From Bacteroidetes bacterium MED-G17 (GTDB lineage: Bacteria; Bacteroidota; Bacteroidia; NS11-12g; UBA9320): a DNA stretch of 64,000 nucleotides. Positions 53,999 to 62,870 of this stretch are shown here, piece after piece. Within the stretch, counting starts at the first letter, position 1, and each line of letters opens with the position of its first letter. Under the pieces are notes generated by a model that worked only from the letters and a program-made list of their open reading frames with translations, made no database searches and was not told where the DNA came from. A program made the translations under genes and the position numbers. The stretch covers positions 1 to 64,000 of the forward strand of contig NTKK01000005.1 of the NCBI GenBank assembly GCA_002457675.1, in the 5' to 3' direction.

Positions 53999-54880
53999 TT
54001 GCGTCTAGGCATAGATTTGATGGGTGGAGATTACGCCCCTCACCTTCCCCAAAAAATGGTAAGCCAAATCTCCCAGAAAAGAGAGTTTGATGACCATGAG
54101 ATACACTGCTTTGCAAGCCAAGACATTCTGGATAAAACGTGTAATAAAAAAAACCTTATACCTCACACATGCTCAACCTTTATCCCTGCAAGTTTAAAAA
54201 ACCCTAGGGAGGTATTAAAGCAGCCAGAAAGTTCAATATTTAAAGGTATAGAAGCCCTTCAAAGAGGATACATTGACACCTTTATTAGTGCCGGTAATAC
54301 AGGTGCTATAGTCGTAGCAGCCAAAGTAATGATACCTGCAAAAGACGGAATAAGTAGACCCTGTTTGGCCATAAGAGTTCCTAAAATTGACGGCAATTTT
54401 GGACTTTTGGTAGATGTTGGTGCCAATGCAGAGGTAAAACATGAACATTTAACTCAATTTGCGAATCTGGGACTTGAATTTGCCTCAAAATCATTGGGTA
54501 TTCTTCAACCAAAACTTGGTTTAATTAATATAGGGTCAGAACCCACAAAAGGCGATAAATTAAGGGTGGAATCTTATAAAAATTTTCAGGACCAATTTGA
54601 CCATTTTGTAGGGAATGTGGAAGGCTGGGAAATTTTTATAAATAAGGCTGATGTTATGGTTTGTGATGGTTTTACAGGAAATGTAATTCTAAAGTTATCT
54701 GAAGGATTTGCGCACATTATCTTGAAACAAGATGTTACAAATCCATTTCTTAGTCAATTCAAAATGGAGAATCATGGAGGAAGCTTTTTACTTGGATTTC
54801 AAAAACCTATCGTAATCGGTCATGGAAGCTCAAATCAAGCAACACTTGAAAACATGTTGAAATTAGCGCTCAAAATGTAA
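53999..54880 (+). CDS. plsX: Phosphate acyltransferase PlsX
   Basis: Converts acyl-ACP to acyl-phosphate for phosphatidic acid synthesis at the membrane. The 293-residue protein starts LGIDLMGGDYAPH and has SAGNTGAIVVAAKV near residue 95, LVDVGANAEVKHEH near residue 139, GSEPTKGD, VCDGFTGNVILKLSEG and GHGSSNQATLENM at the end. It is about 20 residues shorter at the C-terminus than most relatives, but all conserved blocks are present. TTG start 2 bases after rpmF. Confidence 0.94.
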   Translation: MRLGIDLMGGDYAPHLPQKMVSQISQKREFDDHEIHCFASQDILDKTCNKKNLIPHTCSTFIPASLKNPREVLKQPESSIFKGIEALQRGYIDTFISAGNTGAIVVAAKVMIPAKDGISRPCLAIRVPKIDGNFGLLVDVGANAEVKHEHLTQFANLGLEFASKSLGILQPKLGLINIGSEPTKGDKLRVESYKNFQDQFDHFVGNVEGWEIFINKADVMVCDGFTGNVILKLSEGFAHIILKQDVTNPFLSQFKMENHGGSFLLGFQKPIVIGHGSSNQATLENMLKLALKM

Positions 54881-54888
54881 GTCCTTGG

Positions 54889-54921
54889 TTGTTTTCAAAT
54901 TATAAATTATATCTACTTTCG
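54889..54921 (+). promoter_or_regulatory. Promoter of fabH (TTG ... TACTTTCG)
   Basis: TTG at 54889 and TACTTTCG at 54914-54921, with 22 bases between the two elements. The box ends 9 bases before the fabH ATG, in a 50-base gap after plsX. Confidence 0.5.
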
Positions 54922-54930
54922 TTTTAGTTT

Positions 54931-55932
54931 ATGAGTCAATCAAAAACAACTGCTGCTATTTCTGCTGTTGGTGGATTTGTTCCAAAAAAAATTCTAAGCA
55001 ACTATGATCTAGAAAAAATGGTCGACACCACTGACGAATGGATAAAGACAAGAACCGGAATTGAAGAGAGAAGAATCCTTGACATTCCCGGTGAAGGCAC
55101 TTCCTATTTAGGCACAAAGGCAGTTGAAAATTTATTGCACAAAACAAATCTTGACCCCAAAGAAATTGACCTAATCATTTGTACTACGGTCACTGGAGAC
55201 TATTTATTCCCTGCGACAGCAAACATAATAAGCCACAATGTGGGTGCTACCAATGCATTTAGCTTTGACATTGGCGCGGCATGTTCAGGATTTTTATATG
55301 GAGTACGAACCGCTTCAAGTTTTTTGGAAGCAGGAACCTACAAAAAAGTGATTGTGGTAGGCGCAGACAAGATGAGCGCAATTGTAGATTATTCCAACAG
55401 AAATAACTGTATAATTTTTGGAGATGGTGCTGGAGCCGTTTTAATGGAACCCAATAAGGAAGGTTTTGGCGTTCAAGACTCGGTTCTCTATACAGACGGT
55501 ATAGGTAAAGAATATCTATTACAACCAGCGGGGGGGTCTGTAAAACCACCAAGTGTAGAAAGTATAAAAAACCGCGAACACTTTATCTACCAAGATGGTA
55601 AAACGGTTTTTAAATTTGCCGTAACCAAGATGGCAGAAGCCAGTGCAGAGGTCATGAGAAAAAATAAACTAACAGGTGAAGATATAAACTACTTATTGGC
55701 GCATCAAGCCAACAAAAGAATTATTGATGCCACAAGAGACAGAATGGGTATAGATGAAAGTAAAGTTTTAATGAACATTCAACGCTATGGTAATACCACA
55801 AGTGGAACTATACCACTGCTTATGTGGGATTTTGAAAAGAAATTAAAAAAAGGGGACAACCTTATTTTATCAGCATTTGGTGGTGGATTTACTTGGGGGA
55901 GTATCTACCTAAAGTGGCTTTATAATAGCTAG
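54931..55932 (+). CDS. fabH: Beta-ketoacyl-ACP synthase III
   Basis: Condenses acetyl-CoA (or branched starters) with malonyl-ACP to begin fatty acid synthesis. The 333-residue thiolase-fold protein has the catalytic cysteine in DIGAACSGFLYGV near residue 115, the histidine in LLAHQANKRII near residue 254 and the asparagine in RYGNTTSGTIPL near residue 284; the N-terminal TDEWIKTRTGIEERR is typical. Confidence 0.96.
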   Translation: MSQSKTTAAISAVGGFVPKKILSNYDLEKMVDTTDEWIKTRTGIEERRILDIPGEGTSYLGTKAVENLLHKTNLDPKEIDLIICTTVTGDYLFPATANIISHNVGATNAFSFDIGAACSGFLYGVRTASSFLEAGTYKKVIVVGADKMSAIVDYSNRNNCIIFGDGAGAVLMEPNKEGFGVQDSVLYTDGIGKEYLLQPAGGSVKPPSVESIKNREHFIYQDGKTVFKFAVTKMAEASAEVMRKNKLTGEDINYLLAHQANKRIIDATRDRMGIDESKVLMNIQRYGNTTSGTIPLLMWDFEKKLKKGDNLILSAFGGGFTWGSIYLKWLYNS

Positions 55933-55957
55933 TCATGTGTCGTCAAAAAGAAAAGCT

Positions 55958-55965
55958 TAAATTCG
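55958..55965 (+). promoter_or_regulatory. Promoter -7 box (TAAATTCG) of accB
   Basis: TAAATTCG fits TAnnTTYG and ends 16 bases before the accB ATG. Confidence 0.42.
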
Positions 55966-55981
55966 TGAAAAATCTTAACCA

Positions 55982-56464
55982 ATGGACATAAAAGACATCC
56001 AAGCGTTAATCAAATTCGTTTCTAGAGTTGGCGTAGATGAAGTTGAACTTGAAAAAGATAACTTCAAAATTTCAATTAAAAAAAATCAAGCAAGCCCTGT
56101 AACTTTTTCGGAAAATGCAGCACCAATTGCACAACCAATTTATCAAGCCGTTCCAGCATCCCAAGCACCATCTGAACCTTCGGAAGTGGCAAGTGCAAAA
56201 TCTACAAAAGAAGATAATATCAATCTTGTAGAATTCAAATCTCCAATGGTAGGAACGTTCTACAGATCCCCTGGACCAGATAAAGACACTTTCGTAAATG
56301 TTGGAGATCAAATAAATGTTGGTTCTATATTGTGTATCGTTGAAGCAATGAAATTATTCAATGAAATAGAATCTGATGTTGCTGGAAAAATCGTCAAAGT
56401 TCTTATAGACGATGCTTCACCTGTAGAATATGGGCAACCATTGTTTCTTATAGATCCATCCTAA
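55982..56464 (+). CDS. accB: Biotin carboxyl carrier protein of acetyl-CoA carboxylase
   Basis: Carries CO2 on biotin between AccC and the AccA/AccD transferase. The 160-residue protein has an N-terminal domain (IQALIKFVSRVGVDEVELEK), an Ala/Pro/Gln linker near residues 40-80, and the biotinyl domain near 85-160 with the lysine in VEAMKLFNEIESD near residue 122. accC follows after 3 bases. Confidence 0.97.
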   Translation: MDIKDIQALIKFVSRVGVDEVELEKDNFKISIKKNQASPVTFSENAAPIAQPIYQAVPASQAPSEPSEVASAKSTKEDNINLVEFKSPMVGTFYRSPGPDKDTFVNVGDQINVGSILCIVEAMKLFNEIESDVAGKIVKVLIDDASPVEYGQPLFLIDPS

Positions 56465-56467
56465 GTT

Positions 56468-57802
56468 ATGTTTAAAAAGATTCTTATTGCCAACCGTGGC
56501 GAAATTGCATTGCGCGTTATTCGTACCTGCAAAGAAATGGGTATAAAAACTGTTGCTGTGTATTCTGAGGCGGACCAAAACAGCCTTCCGGTAAAGATTG
56601 CTGATGAAGCGGTAAAAATTGGCCCAGCTAAAAGCACCGACTCATACTTAAATTACCAAAGCATATTGGCTGCTGCAGAAATCACCAATGCAGACGCAAT
56701 ACACCCAGGTTACGGATTTTTATCAGAGAATGAAAAATTCTCTGAACTCTGTCAAGATCACGGAATAAAATTTATTGGTGCTTCACCTGAAATGATACAT
56801 GCAATGGGAGACAAGTCCAACGCAAAAGATACCATGAAAAAAGCTGGTGTTCCTACAATTCCAGGATCTGATGGGTTATTAAAAAATATTGAAGAAGGAC
56901 TTCAAATTGCGAAGAAAATTAAATATCCAGTTATTCTAAAAGCTACCGCAGGTGGAGGTGGAAAAGGAATGCGTATTGTAAATAGTGATAGTGAATTTAA
57001 AGATGCTTGGGAAAAAGCAACAATCGAGGCCAAAGCTGCATTTGGAAATGATGGTATGTATCTTGAAAAATTTATTGAAGAACCACGCCACGTTGAAATA
57101 CAAATTGCAGGAGACCAATATGGCAACATCTGTCATCTTTCAGAAAGAGACTGCTCAATACAAAGAAGACACCAAAAGATTATTGAAGAAGTTCCCTCAC
57201 CATTTATAGATGAGAAAATTCGTGCAAAAATGGGAGAAGCTGCAATACAAGCTGGAAAGGCAATAAATTACGAAGGTTTAGGAACTGTGGAATTCTTGGT
57301 CGATAAGAACAAAGATTTCTATTTTATGGAAATGAATACAAGGATTCAAGTAGAACATCCAATTACTGAAGAAGTTATTGGCCATGATCTGGTTATGGAA
57401 CAAGTTAAAATTGCGGCTGGTATTCCCATAAGCGGGCACAACTATCATCCAAATGCTTTTGCTATGGAATGTAGAATAAATGCAGAGGACCCATTTAATA
57501 ATTTCAGACCTTCCCCAGGAATAATTGAGACATTGCATAAGCCTGGTGGATATGGCGTAAGAATTGACTCTCATATTTACTCTGGCTATACAATACCTCC
57601 ATATTACGACTCCATGATTGCAAAGGTGATTGTTAAAGCCAACTCACGAGAAGAAGTCATTAAAAAAATGGAAAGAGCACTTTCTGAATTTGTTATCGAA
57701 GGTATCAAGACAACTACACCTCTTCTTCTTAAGATTTTAAAAGACCCAGATTTTGTAGCCGGTAATTTTACCACAAAATTCATGGATACCTTTGAATACT
57801 GA
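56468..57802 (+). CDS. accC: Biotin carboxylase
   Basis: ATP-dependent carboxylation of the biotin on AccB. The 444-residue ATP-grasp protein has [20 protein letters not shown] at the start, the glycine loop [14 protein letters not shown] near residue 158, [17 protein letters not shown] near residue 287 and [16 protein letters not shown] near residue 337. Complete, 3 bases after accB. Confidence 0.97.
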   Translation: MFKKILIANRGEIALRVIRTCKEMGIKTVAVYSEADQNSLPVKIADEAVKIGPAKSTDSYLNYQSILAAAEITNADAIHPGYGFLSENEKFSELCQDHGIKFIGASPEMIHAMGDKSNAKDTMKKAGVPTIPGSDGLLKNIEEGLQIAKKIKYPVILKATAGGGGKGMRIVNSDSEFKDAWEKATIEAKAAFGNDGMYLEKFIEEPRHVEIQIAGDQYGNICHLSERDCSIQRRHQKIIEEVPSPFIDEKIRAKMGEAAIQAGKAINYEGLGTVEFLVDKNKDFYFMEMNTRIQVEHPITEEVIGHDLVMEQVKIAAGIPISGHNYHPNAFAMECRINAEDPFNNFRPSPGIIETLHKPGGYGVRIDSHIYSGYTIPPYYDSMIAKVIVKANSREEVIKKMERALSEFVIEGIKTTTPLLLKILKDPDFVAGNFTTKFMDTFEY

Positions 57803-58128
57803 GTAAATAAATCAACCGATTTTCTAACCAATAACGAAAAATTCTCGACTGCTGTTAGTTTGTTATGGTGTTCTTGATGCTTTTGATGTTGACTTAAAAA
57901 AAATGGTAAGCACCCGAGAAATGAAAAATGAAATCATGAAAAAATTTACCCCTTACTATGAAAAAATGATTGGGTACTTACCAAAGTCTTGATTTCTTAA
58001 AAGAGAATTCAAATATAACCTTCTTTCGTTAGTTTCTTTATTAATTTCAGAAAAAAATAAAATCCTCAATTTATCAACGTTTCTCTATTACAAGTAGAGA
58101 TAATAAAATAAATATTCAATTTTGTGCG
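57803..58128. other. 326-base gap with a possible gene remnant
   Basis: No complete gene. A plus-strand frame closed by the TGA at 57990-57992 reads YGVLDAFDVDLKKMVSTREM and then KNEIMKKFTPYYEKMIGYLP. The only good start in it is an ATG at 57903, giving 29 residues. Upstream the same frame continues without a start, so it may be the end of a degraded gene. I cannot name the family. The last 130 bases are AT-rich and lead to purL; TTATCAACG at 58071 is the only DnaA-box-like word. Confidence 0.4.
58117..58124 (+). promoter_or_regulatory. Promoter-like box (CAATTTTG) of purL
   Basis: CAATTTTG, one mismatch from TAnnTTTG, ends 4 bases before the GTG start of purL. No -33 element is evident. Confidence 0.35.
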
Positions 58129-60351
58129 GTGGAGGAAAAACAAATTGTATCGCAAGCCAAAGCACTTGGATTAACTGGAGAAGAGTATCTTAAAATCGAA
58201 GCTATTTTAGGAAGAACACCCAACTTTACTGAAATCTGTATATTTTCTGCAATGTGGAGCGAGCATTGCTCCTATAAAAATTCAATAAAATGGCTAAAAA
58301 CTTTACCAAAAGAGGGCCCTGCAACATTGGTTGCAGCTGGAGAGGAAAATGCAGGACTCATAGATATTGGTGAAGGTTTGGCTTGTTGTTTCAAAATAGA
58401 ATCGCACAATCACCCTTCGGCCATTGAACCATTTCAAGGTGCCGCAACAGGCGTTGGGGGAATAAATAGAGATATTTTCTCCATGGGTGCAAGACCAATC
58501 GCTCAGCTCAATTCACTGCGCTTTGGAAACATAAAAAACGAGCGCACTAAATGGCTTGTGGAAGGGGTAGTAAAGGGTATTGGAACTTATGGCAATTCTT
58601 TTGGTATTCCAACCGTAGGCGGAGAAGTTTATTTTGACGACTGTTACCAAACCAATATATTGGTAAATGCTATGTCTGTAGGCTTGGTAAAGGTTGGCGA
58701 ATCCGTTTCTGCAACAGCTGAAGGCATAAATAATCCAGTTTATATATATGGCTCAAGTACTGGAAAAGACGGAATACATGGTGCCTCTTTTGCTTCTAAG
58801 GATATTTCAGAGGATTCTGTAAACGACCTACCCTCTGTTCAAGTAGGTGACCCTTTTTGGGAAAAATTGTTGCTTGAAGCTACCTTAGAAATAATTCAAA
58901 CAAAAAAAATAGTTGGTATTCAAGATATGGGAGCCGCAGGAATCACTTGTAGCACTTCCGAAATGAGTGCAAAAGCAGGCGTTGGCATGCACATAGATTT
59001 GGACAAGGTTCCGCTCCGTCAATCTGGTATGAAAGATTGGGAAATTTTAATTTCTGAAAGTCAAGAGAGGATGTTGGTAGTTGTTGAAAAAGGTCATGAA
59101 AAAGAAATTGAAGCCATCTTAGACAAATGGGATATTACGTATGCACAAATTGGAAAAGTAACAGATACCAAAAACGTAGAATTCTATCAAAAAGGAATGC
59201 TTAAAGCGTCAATACCTTCAGAATCACTAGTCTTAGGCGGTGGCGCCCCAGTGTACGAAAGAAAATTTAGAGAGCCAAGCTATTTCGAGAAAATTTCCTC
59301 ATTTGATGATAAGAAAATTAATTGTCCAAAGGATTTAATTTCGGTTGCAAAATTTTTATTGGCCCAACCAAATATCGCTTCAAAAAACTGGATATCGAAA
59401 CAATATGATTCGATGGTAGGGACAATTACACAAACTACTGAAATGAAATCTGATGCTGCAATTGTAAAATTAGAAAACAGTGAAAAATCCTTGGCCATGA
59501 CTGTAGACTGCAATTCAAGGTATGTTTTTGCAAATCCAAAAATTGGTGGGTCAATAGCTGTAGCAGAGGCAGCACGAAATATCGTCTGTTCAGGAGGTAA
59601 ACCCTTGGCCATTACCAATTGTTTAAACTTTGGCAATCCCTATAATGAAGAAGTCTATTATCAATTTGTACATGCTATAAAAGGCATTACTGTTGCATGC
59701 GAAGCGCTTGAAACACCGGTTACTGGAGGCAATGTTAGTTTTTATAATCAATCTACCTCAGATGGTAAGTCCGTTTACCCTACACCAACTATTGGTATGG
59801 TTGGATTAATTGAAAAACAAAGCCACATCACCTCCATGTCTTTACAAAAAGTAGATGATGTTTTGTACCTCCTTGGCCCAATGTCAGAAGATTTTAATTC
59901 TTCACAATATTTAGCAAAATATCACCATGTTGAATACTCTCCTGCCCCAAGTTTTCAGTTAAGTGAGGAAGTTAAACTTCAACATTCACTCTTACAAGCT
60001 ATTCGAAATGGCTGGATTAGTTCTGCTCATGATCTTTCAGAAGGTGGTTTATTTTGTGCCTTAGCAGAGTCATGTTTTCAACATGAGATAGGATGCCAAA
60101 TTACATTAAATAGCAAGGTCCGCATGGACGCCCTTTTATTTGGAGAAGCACAATCAAGGGTTTTAATCAGTGTTGCAGAGGATAAAGCAAACTATATTGA
60201 GGAACACTTTCATTCCCATAATGTCCAATACACCAAACTTGGATGTACAGTGGGAGATGAACTAAAGATAAACGACCATAACTTTGGGACAGTTAGTGCG
60301 CTAAAAAAAATTTATTCAGGGAGTATTGCAAAGGAGTTGTCAAATGATTAA
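58129..60351 (+). CDS. purL: Phosphoribosylformylglycinamidine synthase subunit PurL (small form)
   Basis: ATP-dependent amidation of FGAR in purine synthesis. The 740-residue protein is the stand-alone PurL that needs PurS and PurQ, not the fused form of about 1,200 residues. It has [20 protein letters not shown] near residue 43, [20 protein letters not shown] near residue 91 and a second AIRS-like half with [12 protein letters not shown] near residue 531. GTG start directly before the conserved N-terminus. The end overlaps dnaA by 4 bases. purQ and purS are not in the window. Confidence 0.95.
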   Translation: MEEKQIVSQAKALGLTGEEYLKIEAILGRTPNFTEICIFSAMWSEHCSYKNSIKWLKTLPKEGPATLVAAGEENAGLIDIGEGLACCFKIESHNHPSAIEPFQGAATGVGGINRDIFSMGARPIAQLNSLRFGNIKNERTKWLVEGVVKGIGTYGNSFGIPTVGGEVYFDDCYQTNILVNAMSVGLVKVGESVSATAEGINNPVYIYGSSTGKDGIHGASFASKDISEDSVNDLPSVQVGDPFWEKLLLEATLEIIQTKKIVGIQDMGAAGITCSTSEMSAKAGVGMHIDLDKVPLRQSGMKDWEILISESQERMLVVVEKGHEKEIEAILDKWDITYAQIGKVTDTKNVEFYQKGMLKASIPSESLVLGGGAPVYERKFREPSYFEKISSFDDKKINCPKDLISVAKFLLAQPNIASKNWISKQYDSMVGTITQTTEMKSDAAIVKLENSEKSLAMTVDCNSRYVFANPKIGGSIAVAEAARNIVCSGGKPLAITNCLNFGNPYNEEVYYQFVHAIKGITVACEALETPVTGGNVSFYNQSTSDGKSVYPTPTIGMVGLIEKQSHITSMSLQKVDDVLYLLGPMSEDFNSSQYLAKYHHVEYSPAPSFQLSEEVKLQHSLLQAIRNGWISSAHDLSEGGLFCALAESCFQHEIGCQITLNSKVRMDALLFGEAQSRVLISVAEDKANYIEEHFHSHNVQYTKLGCTVGDELKINDHNFGTVSALKKIYSGSIAKELSND

Positions 60352-61781
60352 AGCGTATTGATCTTAATTCGCTTTTCTAATTCTTCAACATCTTCTTTAA
60401 ATCTTTTATCCGTATCAATTAAATCATTTACGGTCTGGCAAGCATGTATTACTGTGCTATGATCTCTACCTCCAAAGTAAGCACCAATATTTTTAAGCGA
60501 TGCTTTGGTGAGCTGTTTAGCAAAATACATACTTATTTGTCTTGCCTGGGTAATTTCTCTTTTTCTCGTTTTGGATTTGATATTTTCCACTGAAATACCG
60601 TAATAATCCGACACAAGTTTTTGAATGTATTCGATAGAAATTTCTCGTGAAGAATTTTGAATAAAATTTTTCATCATTTTCTTAGCCATTTCTAAGGTTA
60701 TTTCTTTTCTATTCAATGATGACTGAGCCAATAAAGACACTAGTGCTCCTTCAAGCTCTCTAACGTTGCTATCAATATTATGCGCCACATACTCCACTAC
60801 TTCGTTGGGTAGACTTATACCGTCGTGATACATTTTATGCTCCAAAATTGCTATCCTAGTTTCTAAATCAGGTAATTGCAAATCACAGCTTAAACCCCAT
60901 TTAAACCTCGACAAAAGTCTGTCATCTACATCTTTCATATCTCTAGGTGAGCGGTCACTGGTTAAGATAATTTGCTTATTGTTCTGATGTAAGTGATTAA
61001 ATATTTGAAAAAATATTTCCTGCGTCCGTTCTTTTTTTGCAAAAAATTGGACATCATCTACAACTAGAATATCTACTAGCTGATAAAAATTTAAAAAATC
61101 GCTGTTGGTACCATTTTTACAACTGTCTACAAATTGATTAATAAATTTATCTGCTTGAACATACAAGACTGTTTTTGTATTTGATATCTCTTTAATTCTA
61201 TTTCCAATAGCATGAGCTAAGTGGGTTTTACCGAGTCCTACCCCACCATAAATCATAAGCGGGTTAAAAGCTGTTCCACCCGGTTTGTTTGCAACTGCAT
61301 AACCAGCAGAGCGAGCCAATCTATTACAATCTCCTTCTAGGAAATTCTCGAATGTATATTTTGGATTTAGTTGTGAAGGGACATTAACCTTTTTAAGCCC
61401 TGGGATAATAAAGGGATTTCGTATATTCCCTGAGACATTGATTGGCATGCTCACCTCATTGTGGTTATTTTTTACTGAATTTGAAGTGGAAACGTTAATG
61501 GTATAAGGTACTTTCCCTCCTTTAGCCCCACTATTGTCAACAATAATATTGTATTCTAATTTAGCGCCAGGACCCAACTCTTTTTCTAATGTTTTTTTCA
61601 TTAAGGACACATAATGTTCTTCTAACCATTCGTAGAAAAACTGACTAGGTACTTGTATAGTCAAAACTTTATCTTCTAATCTTAAAGGTTTGATCGGCTC
61701 GAACCACGTCTTGTAACTTTGAGGTGAAATGTTGTCTCTTATCACCTTCAAAAATTTTGTCCATAACTCTTGATGCATCAT
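60348..61781 (-). CDS. dnaA: Chromosomal replication initiator protein DnaA
   Basis: AAA+ protein that melts the replication origin. The 477-residue protein has domain I at the N-terminus ([20 protein letters not shown]), a linker near residues 95-135, AAA domain III with [16 protein letters not shown] near residue 178 and [17 protein letters not shown], and DNA-binding domain IV with the signature [17 protein letters not shown] near residue 438. The start has two adjacent ATG codons. rpmH, often next to dnaA in other phyla, is about 10 kb away. Confidence 0.97.
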   Translation of the reverse strand: MMHQELWTKFLKVIRDNISPQSYKTWFEPIKPLRLEDKVLTIQVPSQFFYEWLEEHYVSLMKKTLEKELGPGAKLEYNIIVDNSGAKGGKVPYTINVSTSNSVKNNHNEVSMPINVSGNIRNPFIIPGLKKVNVPSQLNPKYTFENFLEGDCNRLARSAGYAVANKPGGTAFNPLMIYGGVGLGKTHLAHAIGNRIKEISNTKTVLYVQADKFINQFVDSCKNGTNSDFLNFYQLVDILVVDDVQFFAKKERTQEIFFQIFNHLHQNNKQIILTSDRSPRDMKDVDDRLLSRFKWGLSCDLQLPDLETRIAILEHKMYHDGISLPNEVVEYVAHNIDSNVRELEGALVSLLAQSSLNRKEITLEMAKKMMKNFIQNSSREISIEYIQKLVSDYYGISVENIKSKTRKREITQARQISMYFAKQLTKASLKNIGAYFGGRDHSTVIHACQTVNDLIDTDKRFKEDVEELEKRIKINTL

Positions 61782-61910
61782 ATATTCTAAATATTTTTAC
61801 TAATGTTAATAACCTAAAAAAATCAAACTCCTGTTTTCCTCTGTTAGTAATCTATTTGAGCTTGCAATATGAGTTTTTTTTTAATTGAAAAAAAACATTT
61901 CCAAACTTGG

Positions 61911-61925
61911 TTTTTATTTAAAAAA
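61911..61925. repeat. Direct repeat, copy 1 (TTTTTATTTAAAAAA)
   Basis: TTTTTATTTAAAAAA followed by ATCA. The second copy begins exactly 90 bases later and both are followed by a TCA within two bases. Confidence 0.6.
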
Positions 61926-62000
61926 ATCAGTTAAAAATTTCTACCCTGACTTTAAGTAAATGTTATCTATTTTCCTGTCAGAATTTTGCCCTCCCACTGA

Positions 62001-62015
62001 TTTTTATTTAAAAAA
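62001..62015. repeat. Direct repeat, copy 2 (TTTTTATTTAAAAAA)
   Basis: Second copy, identical over 15 bases and preceded by GA as opposed to GG in copy 1. In an AT-rich gap such a repeat can arise by chance, but the exact 90-base spacing is suggestive. Confidence 0.6.
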
Positions 62016-62165
62016 TTCATTTTCAAATATTTATATATAACCTCTACGTTTATTAAACATTTCTTCATTCATTTGGTGTCTTTGATACATATTAATTTAT
62101 AGTTAAGTAGCTAAGCTTAATAGTTTATTAAAAAAGAAATAGTTAGGCGAAAACTCACTTTATTT

Positions 62166-62183
62166 TAGGCGTTTAAACACCTA
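62166..62183. promoter_or_regulatory. 18-base palindrome (TAGGCGTTTAAACACCTA)
   Basis: Perfect palindrome except for one mismatched pair, with GTTTAAAC at its centre. TAGGCG also occurs at 62145-62150, 21 bases (two helical turns) upstream of the palindrome's left arm. It is gapless, so it looks like a binding site for a dimeric protein and not a hairpin terminator. Confidence 0.45.
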
Positions 62184-62225
62184 TTTTTTACCTGGTTTTA
62201 TTTGAACAAAATAATGTTTATAACG

Positions 62226-62234
62226 TGTTGATAA
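62226..62234 (-). promoter_or_regulatory. DnaA-box-like word (TTATCAACA)
   Basis: Reads TTATCAACA on the minus strand, one mismatch from the TTATCCACA consensus, in the non-coding region between dnaA and the next gene. Confidence 0.35.
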
Positions 62235-62260
62235 GCTGTTCAAAAATGCCTTGTTTAAAG

Positions 62261-62791
62261 TTAAAAATATTGCTCCAATTCGCTCTTCAATTGCTGTAAA
62301 GTTCTTACAATCTGATTGTCTTCGTTTTGCATTGCATTAAATAATATCTGCTTACCCAAATCTGTTCCTGAACCCTGCTCAGGAATTGAATTATACGTTT
62401 TCTCAACTAATTGAATCACCCCCTCCTTAACCGCGACAATCTCACTCCACAAAATTGGACTTATGTACAGTTGTTGTGTAATGTTGTGGTAGTATTCATC
62501 TTGTATGTTTTTTACAAGTCTATGTTTTAACTCCGTTGCAGACTCTCTCTGCTTTGTGTGTCTCATTATTAGTTGATCTGGCGAAATTCTCTCTACAAAC
62601 AAAACCAATCTTTCAAAAGCTTTTAGCCTTAAATTCAATAATTGACTTTTACTACTAATCTTAATCTGCTGTGTTCTATGTGTACGAAATTCAGTAATGA
62701 TCTTAATAGACAACATATAAATTGACCCAAAAACTATGGCTGCAAAGACTATTAGGAAAATAAAAAGAATAAATACATTTTGTACTACCAT
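62261..62791 (-). CDS. DUF7935-like membrane-anchored protein
   Basis: About 176 residues of unknown function. One N-terminal membrane helix (VFILFIFLIVFAAIVFGSIYML) is followed by a long helical cytoplasmic part with LNLRLKAFERLVLFVERISP near residue 52, which I recall as the conserved core of a Bacteroidota family (DUF7935). No catalytic motif. The ATG at 62791 is preferred over a TTG at 62815, because an exact promoter box lies between them. Confidence 0.65.
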   Translation of the reverse strand: MVVQNVFILFIFLIVFAAIVFGSIYMLSIKIITEFRTHRTQQIKISSKSQLLNLRLKAFERLVLFVERISPDQLIMRHTKQRESATELKHRLVKNIQDEYYHNITQQLYISPILWSEIVAVKEGVIQLVEKTYNSIPEQGSGTDLGKQILFNAMQNEDNQIVRTLQQLKSELEQYF

Positions 62792-62796
62792 AAAAA

Positions 62797-62804
62797 CAAA
62801 TGTA
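62797..62804 (-). promoter_or_regulatory. Promoter -7 box (TACATTTG), minus strand
   Basis: Exact TAnnTTTG box ending 5 bases before the ATG at 62791. Same eight bases as the box of the divergent permease gene, 52 bases away. Confidence 0.55.
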
Positions 62805-62855
62805 GTTTCTACCAATTTATGTAGCGTTTTTAATCTACTATTCCTTTTCCTTGGC

Positions 62856-62863
62856 TACATTTG
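62856..62863 (+). promoter_or_regulatory. Promoter -7 box (TACATTTG), plus strand
   Basis: Exact TAnnTTTG box ending 7 bases before the TTG start of the ABC permease gene. Confidence 0.55.
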
Positions 62864-62870
62864 ACTTGTT

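Larger units (their letters stand above)
61782..62260. other. 479-base AT-rich non-coding region upstream of dnaA
   Basis: Longest gene-free stretch in the window and visibly richer in A and T than its surroundings. It holds a 15-base direct repeat 90 bases apart, an 18-base palindrome, two TAGGCG words 21 bases apart and one DnaA-box-like word. It could be dnaA regulatory DNA or part of the replication origin; a cluster of good DnaA boxes is not visible, so this is only a candidate. Confidence 0.4.

Noticed and set aside
59280-59636. 118-residue minus-strand frame opposite purL
   Set aside because: Antisense shadow of conserved purL sequence.
62166-62183. Rho-independent terminator (palindrome followed by a T run)
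   Set aside because: The palindrome has no loop and a mismatch in the arm, so it would not form a normal terminator hairpin.
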